In this document: positions 33,301 to 43,809 of the stretch, in pieces
Layout of the letters: the number at the start of each line of letters is the position of its first letter
Numbering within the stretch: position 1 is the stretch's first letter
DNA from: Bettongia penicillata ogilbyi
Taxonomy: Eukaryota > Chordata > Mammalia > Diprotodontia > Potoroidae
Reading direction: 5' to 3'
NCBI GenBank assembly: GCA_023548195.1
Contig: JAJHZJ010000009.1
Coordinates: forward strand, 6,222,215 to 6,286,214
Length of the DNA: 64,000 bases
Notes under the pieces: generated by a model
The model's input: only the letters and a program-made list of their open reading frames with translations
Told to the model about the DNA's origin: nothing
Database searches by the model: none
Program-made: the position numbers and the translations under genes

Positions 33301-33956
33301 CGTGCACCGCGCCGTCGCCGCCTCAGCCAATCCCTCCCCCCACCACAGCCAGCGCGACACTTGGGCAACTTTTCGACAATCCGGAAAGCGAGGACGCCAA
33401 AGGCTTTCCCTCCTCCCACCCCCTCCGCTGCGACGCGTTTCCCTCTGCGCTTGCGCGAGCTACTGCTCGTCACACGCTTCCGCCCCGCCTCCCGCCGCCC
33501 CTCCCCCTCCCCTGCCCCTCCCCCTCTCTTTCGGCGCAGCGTAGTGCCGAAGCTCATAGACTTCGTTTTCTTCGGTAATACTGATTATTTCTTCACCTTG
33601 TTCATTTTCTGACTAAAAACAACCGCTACAAAAAGTGCCTTTCATAACGGCAGTGTCAAATTATTGAAAACAAGACACATGTCTTCTGCTAAAATATTCT
33701 TTTAAAATGTTCGTTGCATAAATTAATAGTAAAAAACCTCTCCGCATCTAATTGACACGAGGGCTGTTGAAGCGCTTTAGCCGCTGGTGCGGCGGACAGA
33801 GCGCCAGTGACTCCGGGCCAGAAAAGGCTCCGGGGGGCGGGCGCTGCGGCCGCGCTGGGTCCTGGAGCCCGGCTAAACTTCCCGGAGCGGCCCCCTCCGC
33901 GAGGGGCCAAAATGGCCGCGCCCGCTCCTCCGGCAGCCGCCGGCCTCCCGGCCCGG

Positions 33957-34063
33957 CCCGTGGGGGCGGCGGCCCGGCTGTGCCCGTGGGGGGCGGCGGC
34001 CCGGCTGTGCCCGTGGGGGGCGGCGGCCCGGCTGTGCCCGTGGGGGGCGGCGGCCCGGCTGTG
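33957..34063. repeat. 27-bp GC-rich minisatellite, four units
   Basis: Units start at 33957 (26 bp, one G short), 33983, 34010 and 34037 (27 bp each), each CCCGTGGGGGGCGGCGGCCC plus GGCTGTG. A unit of 27 keeps frame, so overlapping frames on both strands show nine-residue repeats. I consider these non-coding. G runs could form quadruplexes. Confidence 0.95.
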
Positions 34064-34339
34064 CCCGGGGCGCGGCGCGGATGCTGCCGCTGGCCTCCGG
34101 CGTTCGCGGCCCGGGCTAACGACGGCATCGTTCCGGGCTCTCTCCGGCTCGGAGCCCCGGGCTGCCGTCCTCGCCGCCTCTGCCCCCATCGAGTCCGCCC
34201 TGTGCGGGGCTGGGCTCGGTTTGTGTTCCGCCTGGCACGAGGCGGGGGCACCCGCCGCCGTGCGGACAGCCACGACCACCGCGCTCATCGTGTCCGTACC
34301 ACGTTCGCACGCTGCCTCTCAAATGAGACCCCAAGGGCA

Positions 34340-34400
34340 CGTGTGCCCTTCGAGCTGGGTACAGCGCCTGGCACGCAGTAAATGCATGACAAGATACATG
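34340..34400 (+). repeat. L2 3' end fragment at the island edge
   Basis: GGTACAGCGCCTGGCACGCA followed by GTAAATGC is an L2 terminus that has kept its CpGs, consistent with lying in an unmethylated promoter region. Confidence 0.55.
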
Positions 34401-34524
34401 ATGCCCGGCTCGTTGATCCGCAGGTACCGCGCTCGTTGTTTCAAGGGGTAAACGTTACCACCAGCTGTGTGGTTTGGGGGGACAGGACCCACACGGAGTT
34501 GAATGCTTCTCCACTGCACCCTCA

Positions 34525-34650
34525 AACCGAAATGTTAGAACAGACCTTAGTAATCATCCAGTTCACCTCATGGATTTTAGGAAACAAACTAACGACTCAG
34601 AAAGAGAAGTGACTTCTTTCGGGTCTTCGAGGAAGACTCATTCAATTTTC
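34525..34650 (-). repeat. MIR-like SINE fragment
   Basis: TAGTAATCATCCAGTTCACC, TTTAGGAAACAAACTAACGA and AGAGAAGTGACTTC resemble a reverse-complement MIR core. Confidence 0.45.
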
Positions 34651-34659
34651 ACTGACACT

Positions 34660-35300
34660 AAAAAATCATTTACATAATAACATCAGTATTATAAAAATGA
34701 AATTTTGATAAACGAAGAATGAACTTAGTAGACTCGGGAGAACAATTTCTACAACACTGTAAATACAAACTATTTTGAAAGCTGTAAGAATTATAATCCA
34801 TATCATGATTTCACAGGATTGATGATGAAACATGTTATCCATTTTAGACAGACGGATTTACAGATAGACTTGACACAGAATAAGATACAGATATAGTAGA
34901 TGGATATGTAGGTACAGTCATTGAAAAAATGTGTTTTGACTGCATATTTGTTACAAGAAATCTGCCCCCCTTTTTATTCCAACAGGGTGGGAGGGAGTGA
35001 AAATAGATTATTGTTAATGTTTTTTTTGTTTAACACAGAGGTGAGAGATACTACAGGTGTGAAGTATAAACTCAGGTTATGTTACAGGTTACCTAACAAT
35101 TTTACTCTGTTATGGACAGATCTTCCATGAAGCAGCAGTCTGCAAATGTTTGTAATGTAAAAATAATACACATCAATATAACTAAAAGTATTAAACAAAA
35201 AAGCAGATTGGTTGTCCAAAAAGGACAAACCTCTACCAAGGAGCAAGCCATTGATCCAATAAGGAACCAGAGAAAGACGAGCCAAAGAAAAGCTAGTCCA
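34660..35300. other. Intergenic sequence with no feature recognised
   Basis: AT-rich, short unrelated frames on both strands, no repeat family that I can name. The left limit of the LTR that follows is uncertain and may fall in the last 100 bases. Confidence 0.4.
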
Positions 35301-35324
35301 ACTCAACAGTGGACTGACTTATAC

Positions 35325-35991
35325 TGATAGGGTTCAGACTCTAGGAGCCTCCTTGAGCTCCCCTGGAATCTTCCCCCTTAATCTGGCCTTTCTTACTCAA
35401 ATCTAATCTTCCCATTTGTTCCAGCAGTCTCAGGAAGCCCATGGGCTTTTCATTATCATTTCAGGTCTCCGTTGCACCCCCCACCCTTGATGCCATCAAA
35501 ACCCCATTCCCCAGGCTGCCATCAAGATCTGTATCCATTCCCATACTGCCCCTATCAAGATCTGGATTGCTCCACCTGCTTCCCACCCAAACCCTCCATT
35601 GTCTGATATCTCCTGCTAGCCTCCAGCTGTTTCCAGCCTTTAACCCTCCTTGGACTTCTCCTCAAGACTCTTCCTAAACCCCTCCTCCCATCACTCTGGA
35701 CTACCAGACCACCCCCCTCCCCCCCCAGATTCTTCCTATACTCTTTTCTATATTTAAGTCCCATCTCACCTCCATTAAGGCGCTCAGATTCAATCTAGCT
35801 CGGACTCTGTCTAGCTGGGATTCTATCTGGCCCGCTTGTGAATACAAGCATCACAAATGCTAAAGCTCCTTAAGAGGCAACCCAATTTGGCGAATCCTTA
35901 ATAAACTTTGTTTTCTTTGGCTTTAAGAAGGCTTGAGTCGAATTCATTCGAGCATGACCTGGACTGTCCGTATTTTGGGCTCCATCCCTCA
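35325..35991 (+). mobile_element. Probable solo retroviral LTR
   Basis: It has a pyrimidine-rich U3-like part, a TATA-like TATATTTAAG at 35749-35758, a polyadenylation signal AATAAA at 35900-35905, and a U5-like end TCCATCCCTCA at 35981-35991. The TATA-to-polyA spacing (about 150 bp) suits a gammaretrovirus-like LTR. No primer-binding site follows, and no gag/pol frame is seen, so it is probably a solo LTR. The 5' edge (a TG at 35325) and the target-site duplication are not confirmed. Confidence 0.55.
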
Positions 35992-36730
35992 CCTAGAACC
36001 TCTTCAATACCAAATATTCTGAAAGGATATTGAGGCCCTATTTTTCAGGGATATGAGTGACTTTGGCCCAGGCTATTCACTGTATTTTAATTAATGCTCA
36101 CTCTCCCCACCCCCAAATCCTCTCTGAACTCCTGGGTATATTTGTGGGAAAAGAGCCTCCTGATTTTGGGGAAAATATTTTTGAAATTTTCTATGCCCTT
36201 TATACTTAAAAATGCTTTGAAAAAGAAAATGAGGCTAAGCTAAGAGAGTTAAATGAAGCCCAAACTCTGATAAGTCATATACTATTAGAGCAAGGGATCT
36301 TTTACAAAGAAAAAAACAAGTCCAGAGGTAGTTAAAAAAAAAAGAAAAGAAAAGGAATTAGGACATAGTTCTCATCACTCCCAGGTTAGCACTGTTTCAG
36401 CTGAGTAATTGGAATTTGGTCTCCCTAAGGGTATGGAAGCATCTCTTGTCCTTCCAGGGCTTTGGCCTCTAGTTTCATGATTCAAGGTAGCCAGTTTAGG
36501 ACTGGAGACTCTCAGTCCTTCCTGGCATAGCCTCAACTCATCAGGAATGTTTAAAACAGCTTGGGAAGCTCAAGTAAGGGAAAAACCCCAGGGATATGGG
36601 GTTACTATTCATGGTTTAGCACCCCTTCTGAGACATATTCGGTCTACCATGTCTCCACAATCAGTCCTAGGGCTCTTCTCCAACTCTGCTCTCTAAATAA
36701 CATTGTCAGCTCTCAAGAGTTTACCTATCA
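35992..36730. other. Unassigned sequence beside the LTR
   Basis: It is complex and not low-complexity. I see no open retroviral frame and no terminal repeat. It could be a decayed part of an internal retroviral region or unrelated DNA. Confidence 0.3.
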
Positions 36731-36734
36731 TATT

Positions 36735-36815
36735 TACATATATGACTCACAGATACATACATATATACACATTCATATATATGTATTTACATATATTTAT
36801 GTGCATAATGAAAGG
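36735..36815. repeat. Degenerate (AT/ACAT)n microsatellite
   Basis: Alternating ATATAC/ACATATAT units span about 80 bp, with interruptions. Confidence 0.8.
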
Positions 36816-36819
36816 AGAA

Positions 36820-38335
36820 TTTCCAAGAATTCCTGATAAAAAAGATAGAACTGAGCAGATTTAAGGAAATGGAAAACATAGGTGTCAAAAGACAGAAAAT
36901 TGGGAGGGACTATATTGAGATGAATTGTTTAATATTTTCAAGGATTAATAATAAAGAAAGGTAAATAAAACAGAGAGGGGGTAGAGGTAGTTTGGTTTGG
37001 TTTTGATGTTCTTAGAAGACAGAAATGAGAGGGATAGGAGACTAATGGAAGGGAAACCAGATTTAAGAAGGGAACTAGTACAAGTAAAGGAAGAGTCATA
37101 AGCAAGATTCCAATATTAAAGGGAAAATTTTTAAAAGATAGGAAGACAGAGTAAAAACCTGGGATCAGGGACAGGGCAAGAGGAAGAGAAGAAGGGCAAC
37201 TGTGCAAAAACAGACCAATTGATTTATAGATTACAACTTCTAGGTAAACTCCATCTCTCATTATTTCATCTTATTTGTAAATAAGAGGGTGGAAGCAAGG
37301 AGAGGAAAAGTACAAAAGGCTAAGATGGAAAGAAATACACAGTACTTATAAGTGTGAACTTCAATGGAATTAATTCATGTATAAAACATAAGAGTATATT
37401 AGTATGGATGAGAAAGCTGCATTCAACCACGATATTTATAAGAAACACACGTAAAACACAAATATTTACATGGAGTTAAAATAAGGGGCTAGAGCAAAAC
37501 CTATTATTATACTCTGGACGAATTAAAAAAACAACAGCAGAGGATAGGAATGATGATTTCAAATGTAGAAAAGAGGAAATACATTCACCTTAAAGGAAAC
37601 ATAGGGAACCTATGAATATTTAATATCAATATTTAGCATCAAATAGCATAGCATTTAAATATTTAAATGAAAAGTTAACTGAATTTCAAAGAGAAATACA
37701 GAATAAAACAGTATAGTGGAAGACCTCAAAATATGCCCCTTTCAGATCTAGATAAATCTAAACAAAAGATAAGCAAGAAAGAAGATAAGGACCTGAACAG
37801 AACTTTAGAAAAATTAAAAATATTAGATCTCTGGAAATTGTTGAATGGGAATAAAAATAATGCATGTTTCTCAAATATCCATGGAACATTTTCAAAAAGA
37901 AATAATGTTTTGGAGCATAATGAGGTCACCAAAAGATGCAGTGAAAATATTACACACATTATTTACATATCCCAATGCTAAAAAGACTATAAAAGGTCTT
38001 TGAAAAAAAATAATTTAAAAGTAATTGGAAACTAAAAAATTTCATTCTAAAGAACTGAGTCAAAGGACAAATTATAAAAACTAGGAAAAATGTCAGAGGA
38101 AGTGACAATATAACATAATTTATAAGAGTCAACTAAAGCTGTCCTTAAAAAAAATACACATTTATAGAAAAAACAAATCAATGAACTGGGCATAAAGCAA
38201 AAAGACTAGCACAATAACAAATCTAAATCTTCAACTAAACAACAAAGATGAAATTCTTAAAACAAAAGAAGTTAATAAAATTAAAAGCAAAATAAAATTT
38301 AGTCAACAAATAAAACTAGGAACTAGTTTTGGGGG
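36820..38335 (+). repeat. Old L1: ORF1-ORF2 junction and ORF2 endonuclease region
   Basis: It starts AATTCCTGATAAAAAAGATA (L1 ORF1 end). From about 37340 it follows the order of L1 ORF2: GTGTGAACTTCAATGGAATT, ATAAGAAACACACGTAAAAC, GTGGAAGACCTCAAAATATG, CAGATCTAGATAAATCTAAA, TTAAAAATATTAGATCTCTG, then AATAAAACTAGGAACTAGTT. These are the apurinic-endonuclease half of ORF2. Stops and deletions are frequent; the longest surviving frame is about 80 codons (37733-37981). Confidence 0.75.
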
Positions 38336-38394
38336 AAAAACAATAAAAGATTGTTTTATTTTATTTATAAAATAGCCACTGATTCAAAATTTTT

Positions 38395-38665
38395 TTTTTC
38401 TCAATTACATGTAAAAACATTTTCTAGTATTACTTTTTTAAAATTTTGAGTTCTAATTCTTTCCAGCTCTCCCCTCTCTCCTTAAGAAGGCAAGCAATTT
38501 TATATAAATTATATATGTATACTCATGTAAAATATATTTCCATGTTAGCCATGTTGCAAAAAAAAGTTACCCCCTCAAAAAACCAAGAAAAATATAGTAA
38601 AAAGGATAAAGAAAAGCATGCTTCAATCTGCATACATTATTAAGTTTCTAGATATTGAAAACTTC
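38395..38665 (-). repeat. L1 3' UTR fragment
   Basis: TTTGAGTTCTAATTCTTTCC, AAGAAGGCAAGCAATTTTAT, CCATGTTAGCCATGTTGC and ATGCTTCAATCTGCAT are the reverse complement of the L1 3' UTR. Independent of the plus-strand L1 before it. Confidence 0.7.
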
Positions 38666-39650
38666 AATTCCAAACTAGTTTCTTGTTTTGTATAAGTGCC
38701 ACAGGAGATGACCAGGTGTGCCAATCAATACTAACATGCTTTTTGCTATAGCTAGTTGGTATTCTTTCAGTGGAATTGCCTAGGCCACATGTATACCTAG
38801 TTCACACAATTCTGATAAAAATCAAGATATATTCTTACCTGATAAAAGTACCTTTTAATTATATTGGATTATGACATATTACATTAAAGGTTTTCTTTAT
38901 ATTTTCTTTCTGAGTAAGACATAATCATAAAGTACAAGTGTGGAATAGTTGGATATTCAAGATAGTAAGTTATGTATTTCACATGGCTAACACCAGAACT
39001 TGATCAGAAAAAAATGAATATATGGGTGACTAGAGAACAAAGTGATAAACAGAACTGCCAAGAAACAGTTGCATCTGCCAGTAATAATCAGAAATGAAAA
39101 AAATACATAAAATATAAAAGTAATAAATTACATGGAAATTTTTTTTGGAGATATGCGACAATGATAGGTCTGGCACATTCTAGACCTTAAATACATTTTG
39201 ATTGAATTACATTAATTACATTAATACATTTGATTGAATACATTAAGATTGAATTAAATGCAAGTGAAAATGCTCATAATGGGCTTATCTGACCATAAAT
39301 TCCTGTCTAAATTAATGGATGATAGTGAAATAGATTTTCAACAAAAGAATTGCCAAATTTTTTTAATCTAACAATTTTCTGGCAGCTTTGTTTTATTCCA
39401 AAGTACATAATCCTTTAAAAAATTATGACATACATATGTTTGTTTAGGAAAACGTAACCAGACTAATTGGGGTAGGGTGATTGTAACCTCTACCCTTACA
39501 AAGGTATCAATGAAACTTTTTTAAAAGCTTCTTTATTATATTATTTTTTTAAATTTCATTCTATTTCTCCTTTGATCTCAGGAATTTCTTCTTTTATGCC
39601 TTTATTTATCAGTTTTCTATTTTTCTTAACTGTATATTCAGGCAATTAAA
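38666..39650. other. AT-rich intergenic sequence
   Basis: Nothing recognised. Local direct repetition of ATTGAATTACATTAATTACA-like phrases occurs at 39200-39255. Confidence 0.4.
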
Positions 39651-39654
39651 CTCC

Positions 39655-39990
39655 TTTTCTCTTTTGTTAATGGTTGTGTTATGTTCGTCCTTCATTTTTG
39701 AAGAAGACCATGACATCAGAGAAATGATGGCATGACTTGCACTTGACTTTATTTTGATTGAGGGAGGGCTATGCAGGGTCATCAGCCTCACTTTCTCCTC
39801 CTGAGCCATCTGGATCCAGTGACCAGATATTCATCAGGATGACTGGAGATAGCCCAGGACGCAAGGGGAGACCCTGGCCTTTTTAGGCTAGGTCCTTTGA
39901 TATATTCACTTCGAGGGAGGTAACACCCATTGAATGAATAGGCCTCGTTAAGAAGTAGTGGGAGAATGGCCCTTTTAATGAGCAAAAAAT
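39655..39990 (-). mobile_element. Composite marsupial SINE-like repeat, third copy
   Basis: Reverse complement of the family at 10082-10545 and 17440-17920: GAAGACCATGACATCAGAGA, CTGGATCCAGTGACCAGATA, GGAGACCCTGGCCTTTTTAG. The remainder of its left module may continue to about 40090 (GTAGGGACCTATTGTTG). Confidence 0.65.
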
Positions 39991-40825
39991 AATAATAATA
40001 ACAATCAAAATGGGAGGGAAAGAGATACTGTTATTATTGATAATAACTCTAAGTCGGCCATTAAGTGGAGCTTGGGTAGGGACCTATTGTTGTCCAATCT
40101 ACAGGCTTCAGAGTACACTAGGTTTAAGGTTTTAGGAACAGGAAGGAAGGAGGGAAGAAGGGAAAGAAGGAAGGAAAGAATAAAAGGATATCTAGCCAGT
40201 AACGGAAGGGGAGAGGGAGACAGAAGGGAGTCTCTGAGAAGTAATTCATTTGGATCCATACTCAATTCCAATCAGTGTTAATCAATTTTACACGATTCCA
40301 TAGGGGTAATGATTATAAGTCCTGTACACTGGACCCATGAGCAATGAACTGCAGATTGTAAGTTTACTTGCTTAATCATAGGAAGCTAACTAGAGGCCCT
40401 CCACCCTTGTTTTTCCTTGTTATGATGACCAAGCCCAGCATGATGGAGGTGACTCAATGACATGGAAAGTCCCCCAATTTATTTATGGACCTCCAGATAA
40501 CTCTCTCTTCTCCAGAATGAGCAGGTAATCATCTTAAGATCATCTTATAATGACTTAGTAGAGACACCTTATGCTTTGCCCAACCTGCTGACATACTATT
40601 TCTAGCTGGTGAATCATTTTTTGGCCCTCAAAGCAAGATTTATAAACCAATGAGATTCAGTACTTTGTAGAGCCTCTTTAGAATGTTCAGGTGTCAAGCC
40701 TTATAAAATAAGACCTCGGAAGAAGGGGACATCTCCGATCATCAGGAAGATTTCAGTTCCGTTTCATTAGAGAGGCCTGCCTCAGCACTTTTTCTTGTCG
40801 GTTGGGCAATTAAAATCCCCACACT
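39991..40825 (-). other. Unassigned block, possibly an LTR on the minus strand
   Basis: On the minus strand the block would begin TGTGGGGATTTTAATTGCCC at 40823. It contains TATA-like CTTATTTTATAAGG near 40700 and AATAAA near 40477, as an LTR might. There is a GGAA-rich microsatellite at 40138-40180. No second end, target-site duplication or retroviral frame was found. Confidence 0.25.
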
Positions 40826-41029
40826 TCTTTATAAAGGTAGAAAACAAAAGATAAAGAAAAGTATAAAATAATAGGTTAAAGAAAATAAACATAATTAATC
40901 CTGTGATTTGTAACCAAAAGCAATAGATCTGAAATTGTTAGAGAAGCAGGTAAACAGGAATTTTTTAGTTGTAGGTGTATTTTTTTTTAAAAGGGATCAA
41001 TATAAATTTATATTAAGAACAAATAAAAC

Positions 41030-41640
41030 ATTTCAGATAAAATATGCAAATAATCATCAGTTACCATATGAAATATTCCAAATCACTAAAAATAAGAGTA
41101 ATACAAAATAAACCAACTTTTAGGTTTCCCCTCACATTGTTCCAAGTATCAAAGATAATAAGGGAGAGAAATATTAAATGCTAAAGAGTCTATTATGCAA
41201 ATACACCAACAGTCTATTTGAGGAGTTATCAATTGGTCTAAATACTATCAAAGATAATTTGAAATCATGTAACAAAAGTCACTAAATTATACACTCCTTT
41301 TGACACTGGGATCCCACTTCTGGGCACATACTCTAGGGAAGTCAAAGAGAGAGAAAAAGGCCCCAATATCACTAAAATTTTTCTAGCAGCACTTTTTATC
41401 ATAGAAAAAAACCAGAAACACAATAGGTGTCTACCTATTGCAAAATGACTGATCAGATAGATTATGGTATTTGAAAATAAAGAAATGTTGTACCATAAGA
41501 AATAATGAATATTAGTAATTAAGAGAAACAACAGAAATCTTGTATAAACTGATGATGTGCAAAATAAAAAGAATCAGAAGAATAAAACATATAATGACTA
41601 CAGTAATGTATAACACAGGAACTGGCCAATGAGGGTCCCG
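41030..41640 (+). repeat. Old L1 3' end
   Basis: GATAATAAGGGAGAGAAATA, CTCCTTTTGACACTGGGATC, CTAGCAGCACTTTTTATCAT and TTGTACCATAAGAAATAATG are decayed ORF2 C-terminal motifs. Confidence 0.6.
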
Positions 41641-41644
41641 TTTT

Positions 41645-42485
41645 TGTAGCATGTTTCAGCTTGCTGTTGTACTCATGGGTCTGGGGAAACGATTCTGGAA
41701 ATCTATTCTGTGCGATGGAGAGTCCTAACTCTCTACTTCAGAGCTTATACATGCATTCTCTGACTACTATCCATGTGCTCACCGTGAGGTGAGAAAACGG
41801 ATAGTGGCCAGTTGGCTGCTGAACCAGAGTTAAGCGCTCATGTAAAAGGTACTACCAACCTATTAACCAGTCAAAGCCTCCTCTCCCCATAGCTGCATTC
41901 ACATGAATGTGTCAAGATGTTGCAGACTTAGAGAGGGAAGCCACTGGCCTTTGTCTCCCCACCCCAGCCCCTGCCAAGTTGCCTGTGATTGCACAGCTCT
42001 CTCTGCTGCTTCAACAGCTATGCTATATTTGGAAGTAAACTTGGTAGGATGAACGTTTTGAGGTAGCAACTTTCATTCTGAGCTCACTTTTCCTAGGAAA
42101 TGAAGTGTTAGAAGGATGACTGTGTAGCTAATTTGGGAGGATGTTATATTTTAGTTTTTACCATTTTGCTGCAGTAAGTGTCCTTGTATAAACTAATTGA
42201 TGTTAATTGCTTATCGATGATAGAGAGGAATTTAAAACTGGTGAAAATTAAAGTATAGTATTAATGGTTTGGCCAACCTTTAACACAGAGGAGATATTAA
42301 CTCTACGTAGTAATGAATTCCAGGAAGAATACCCGGGATTTAGGGGCATGAGTAGATAACATTAGAAAGGTGTCACAATTCTTGATGGGTACCTCTAGGA
42401 TCCTGAGAGGAAAGGACATGCAGCCAACTTGCTAGTGATTGAGAATTGAGTCAGATTTATGGAGAATGGAGAAATTTATGACCAA
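41645..42485. other. Non-repeat island between two L1s, with a strong hairpin
   Basis: This roughly 840-bp stretch of balanced composition is unlike any repeat I recognise. It includes an extended hairpin at 41764-41807. No coding frame is convincing. It may be unique intergenic DNA, a conserved noncoding element or a decayed unknown transposon. Confidence 0.35.
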
Positions 42486-42489
42486 ACAG

Positions 42490-43805
42490 GATAGAAAACA
42501 TTATGAAGTGCAAAATGGATAATGTTGACTATATTAAACTAAAAAGTTTTTGCACAAATAAACCCAATACAACAAAGATTAAGAGGGAAGCAAAATACTG
42601 GGAAAGAATTTTTGCAACTAGTGTCTGTAATAAAGGCCTCATTTCTGAAATATACAGAGAACTGAGTCAAATTTACAAGAATACAAGTCATTCCCCAATT
42701 GATAAATGGTCAAAGGATATGAACACACAGTTTTCAGAAGAAGACACTAAAGCTATAGTCATATGAAAAAATGCTCTAAATCACTATTGATAAGAGAAAT
42801 GCAAATAAAAACAACTCTGAGGTACCACATCACACCTATCATATTGGCTAACATGACAAAACAGGAAGGTGATAAACGCTGGAGAAGATGTGGGGGAGTT
42901 GGAACACTAATTCACTATTGGAGCTGTGAGCTAATCCAGCCTTTCTGGAGAGCAATTTGGTGCTATGCCCAAAGGGCTACAAAAATGTGTATACCCATTG
43001 ACCTAGCAATATCACTTCTAGGACTATATCCCAAAGAGATCATAAAAATGGAAAAGGGTACCACATGTACAAAAATATTTATAGCAGTTCTCTTTGTGGT
43101 AGCCAAAAACTGGAAATTGAAGGAATACCTACCAAATGGGGAATGGCTGAACAAGTTGTGGCATATGAATGTAATGGAATACTATTGTGCTATAAGTAAT
43201 GATGAACAGGAAGACTTCAGAGAGGCCTGGAAAGACTGACATGAAATGATGCTGAGTGAAAGAAGCAGAAACAGGAGAACATTGTACACAGCAACAACCA
43301 CAGTGTGCAAGGAATTTTCTGGCAGACTTAGCCCTTCACAACAATGCAAGGACCTAAAATATTTGCAAATGACTCTTAAGGCAAAATGCCATCCACATCC
43401 AGAGAAAGAACTATGGAACTGGATCGCAGAATGAAGCAGACCATTTTCTCTTGTGTTATGTTTTGTTTGGTTTTATGGTTTCTCCCATTCATTTTAATTC
43501 TTCCATGCAACATGACTAAGGTGAAAATGTATTTAATAAGAATGTATGTGTAGGACCTATATAAGATTGCATGCCGTCTCAGGAAGGGAGTGGGGAGGGA
43601 GATGGAAGGAGTAAGGGGAAAAAAAATCTAAGATTTATGGAAGTGATTAGAGAAAACTGAAAACAAAATAATTTTTAAAAAAAGAATATATACGTAGAAC
43701 CCATATAAGATTACATGCCGTCTTAGGGAGGGAGGGGGAGAACATCTAAGACTTATGGAAGTGATTGTTGAAAACTGAAAACAAATAAATTAATATAGTT
43801 GAAAA
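42490..43805 (+). mobile_element. 5'-truncated L1, ORF2 C-terminus and duplicated 3' tail
   Basis: Two long frames (42503-42766, 42763-43239) cover the ORF2 C-terminal region: KCKMDNVDYIKLKSFCTNKP near the start, then RCGGVGTLIHYWSCELIQPF, FIAVLFVVAKNWKL and YYCAISNDEQEDFREAWKD. They are in different phases, and an in-frame stop follows. The 3' UTR is present twice (43540-43676, 43685-43803). It is younger than most L1s in the window but dead. Confidence 0.88.
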
Positions 43806-43809
43806 AAAA

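Larger units (their letters stand above)
32260..34330. promoter_or_regulatory. RNF111: Two-lobed CpG island, presumed RNF111 promoter
   Basis: CpG is plentiful from about 32260 to 33560 and again from 33770 to 34330, separated by an AT-rich saddle (33600-33750). All surrounding sequence is CpG-poor. The left lobe contains an NRF1-type CGCGCACGCGCG (32945-32956), a second TGCGCTTGCGCG near 33449, a CCAAT (near 33326), GGACTGCGCAGTCC (33288-33301) and many GC boxes. No convincing TATA is visible. It lies 31 kb upstream of the coding exon on the right strand for RNF111, whose first exon is noncoding in other mammals. The many overlapping long frames in both strands are a by-product of GC richness. 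Confidence 0.85.

Noticed and set aside
32579..33544. Plus-strand frame of 321 codons, and many others in the CpG island
   Set aside because: GC-rich DNA lacks stop codons. Long frames appear in several phases of both strands, are low-complexity Pro/Arg/Ser, and match no family.
32878..33556. SLTM first exon
   Set aside because: No frame resembles the known SLTM N-terminus, and the strong donor here points towards RNF111. SLTM is expected beyond the right edge.
33689..34451. Overlapping frames with nine-residue repeats on both strands
   Set aside because: They follow from the 27-bp minisatellite, whose unit length is a multiple of three, so every frame through it looks repetitive.
35992..36730. 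Internal region of an endogenous retrovirus
   Set aside because: No primer-binding site after the LTR, no frame of useful length and no gag or pol motif.
42006..42045. Iron-responsive-element-like CTGCTTCAACAG
   Set aside because: The loop does not read CAGUGN and the 3' half of the stem is not complementary.
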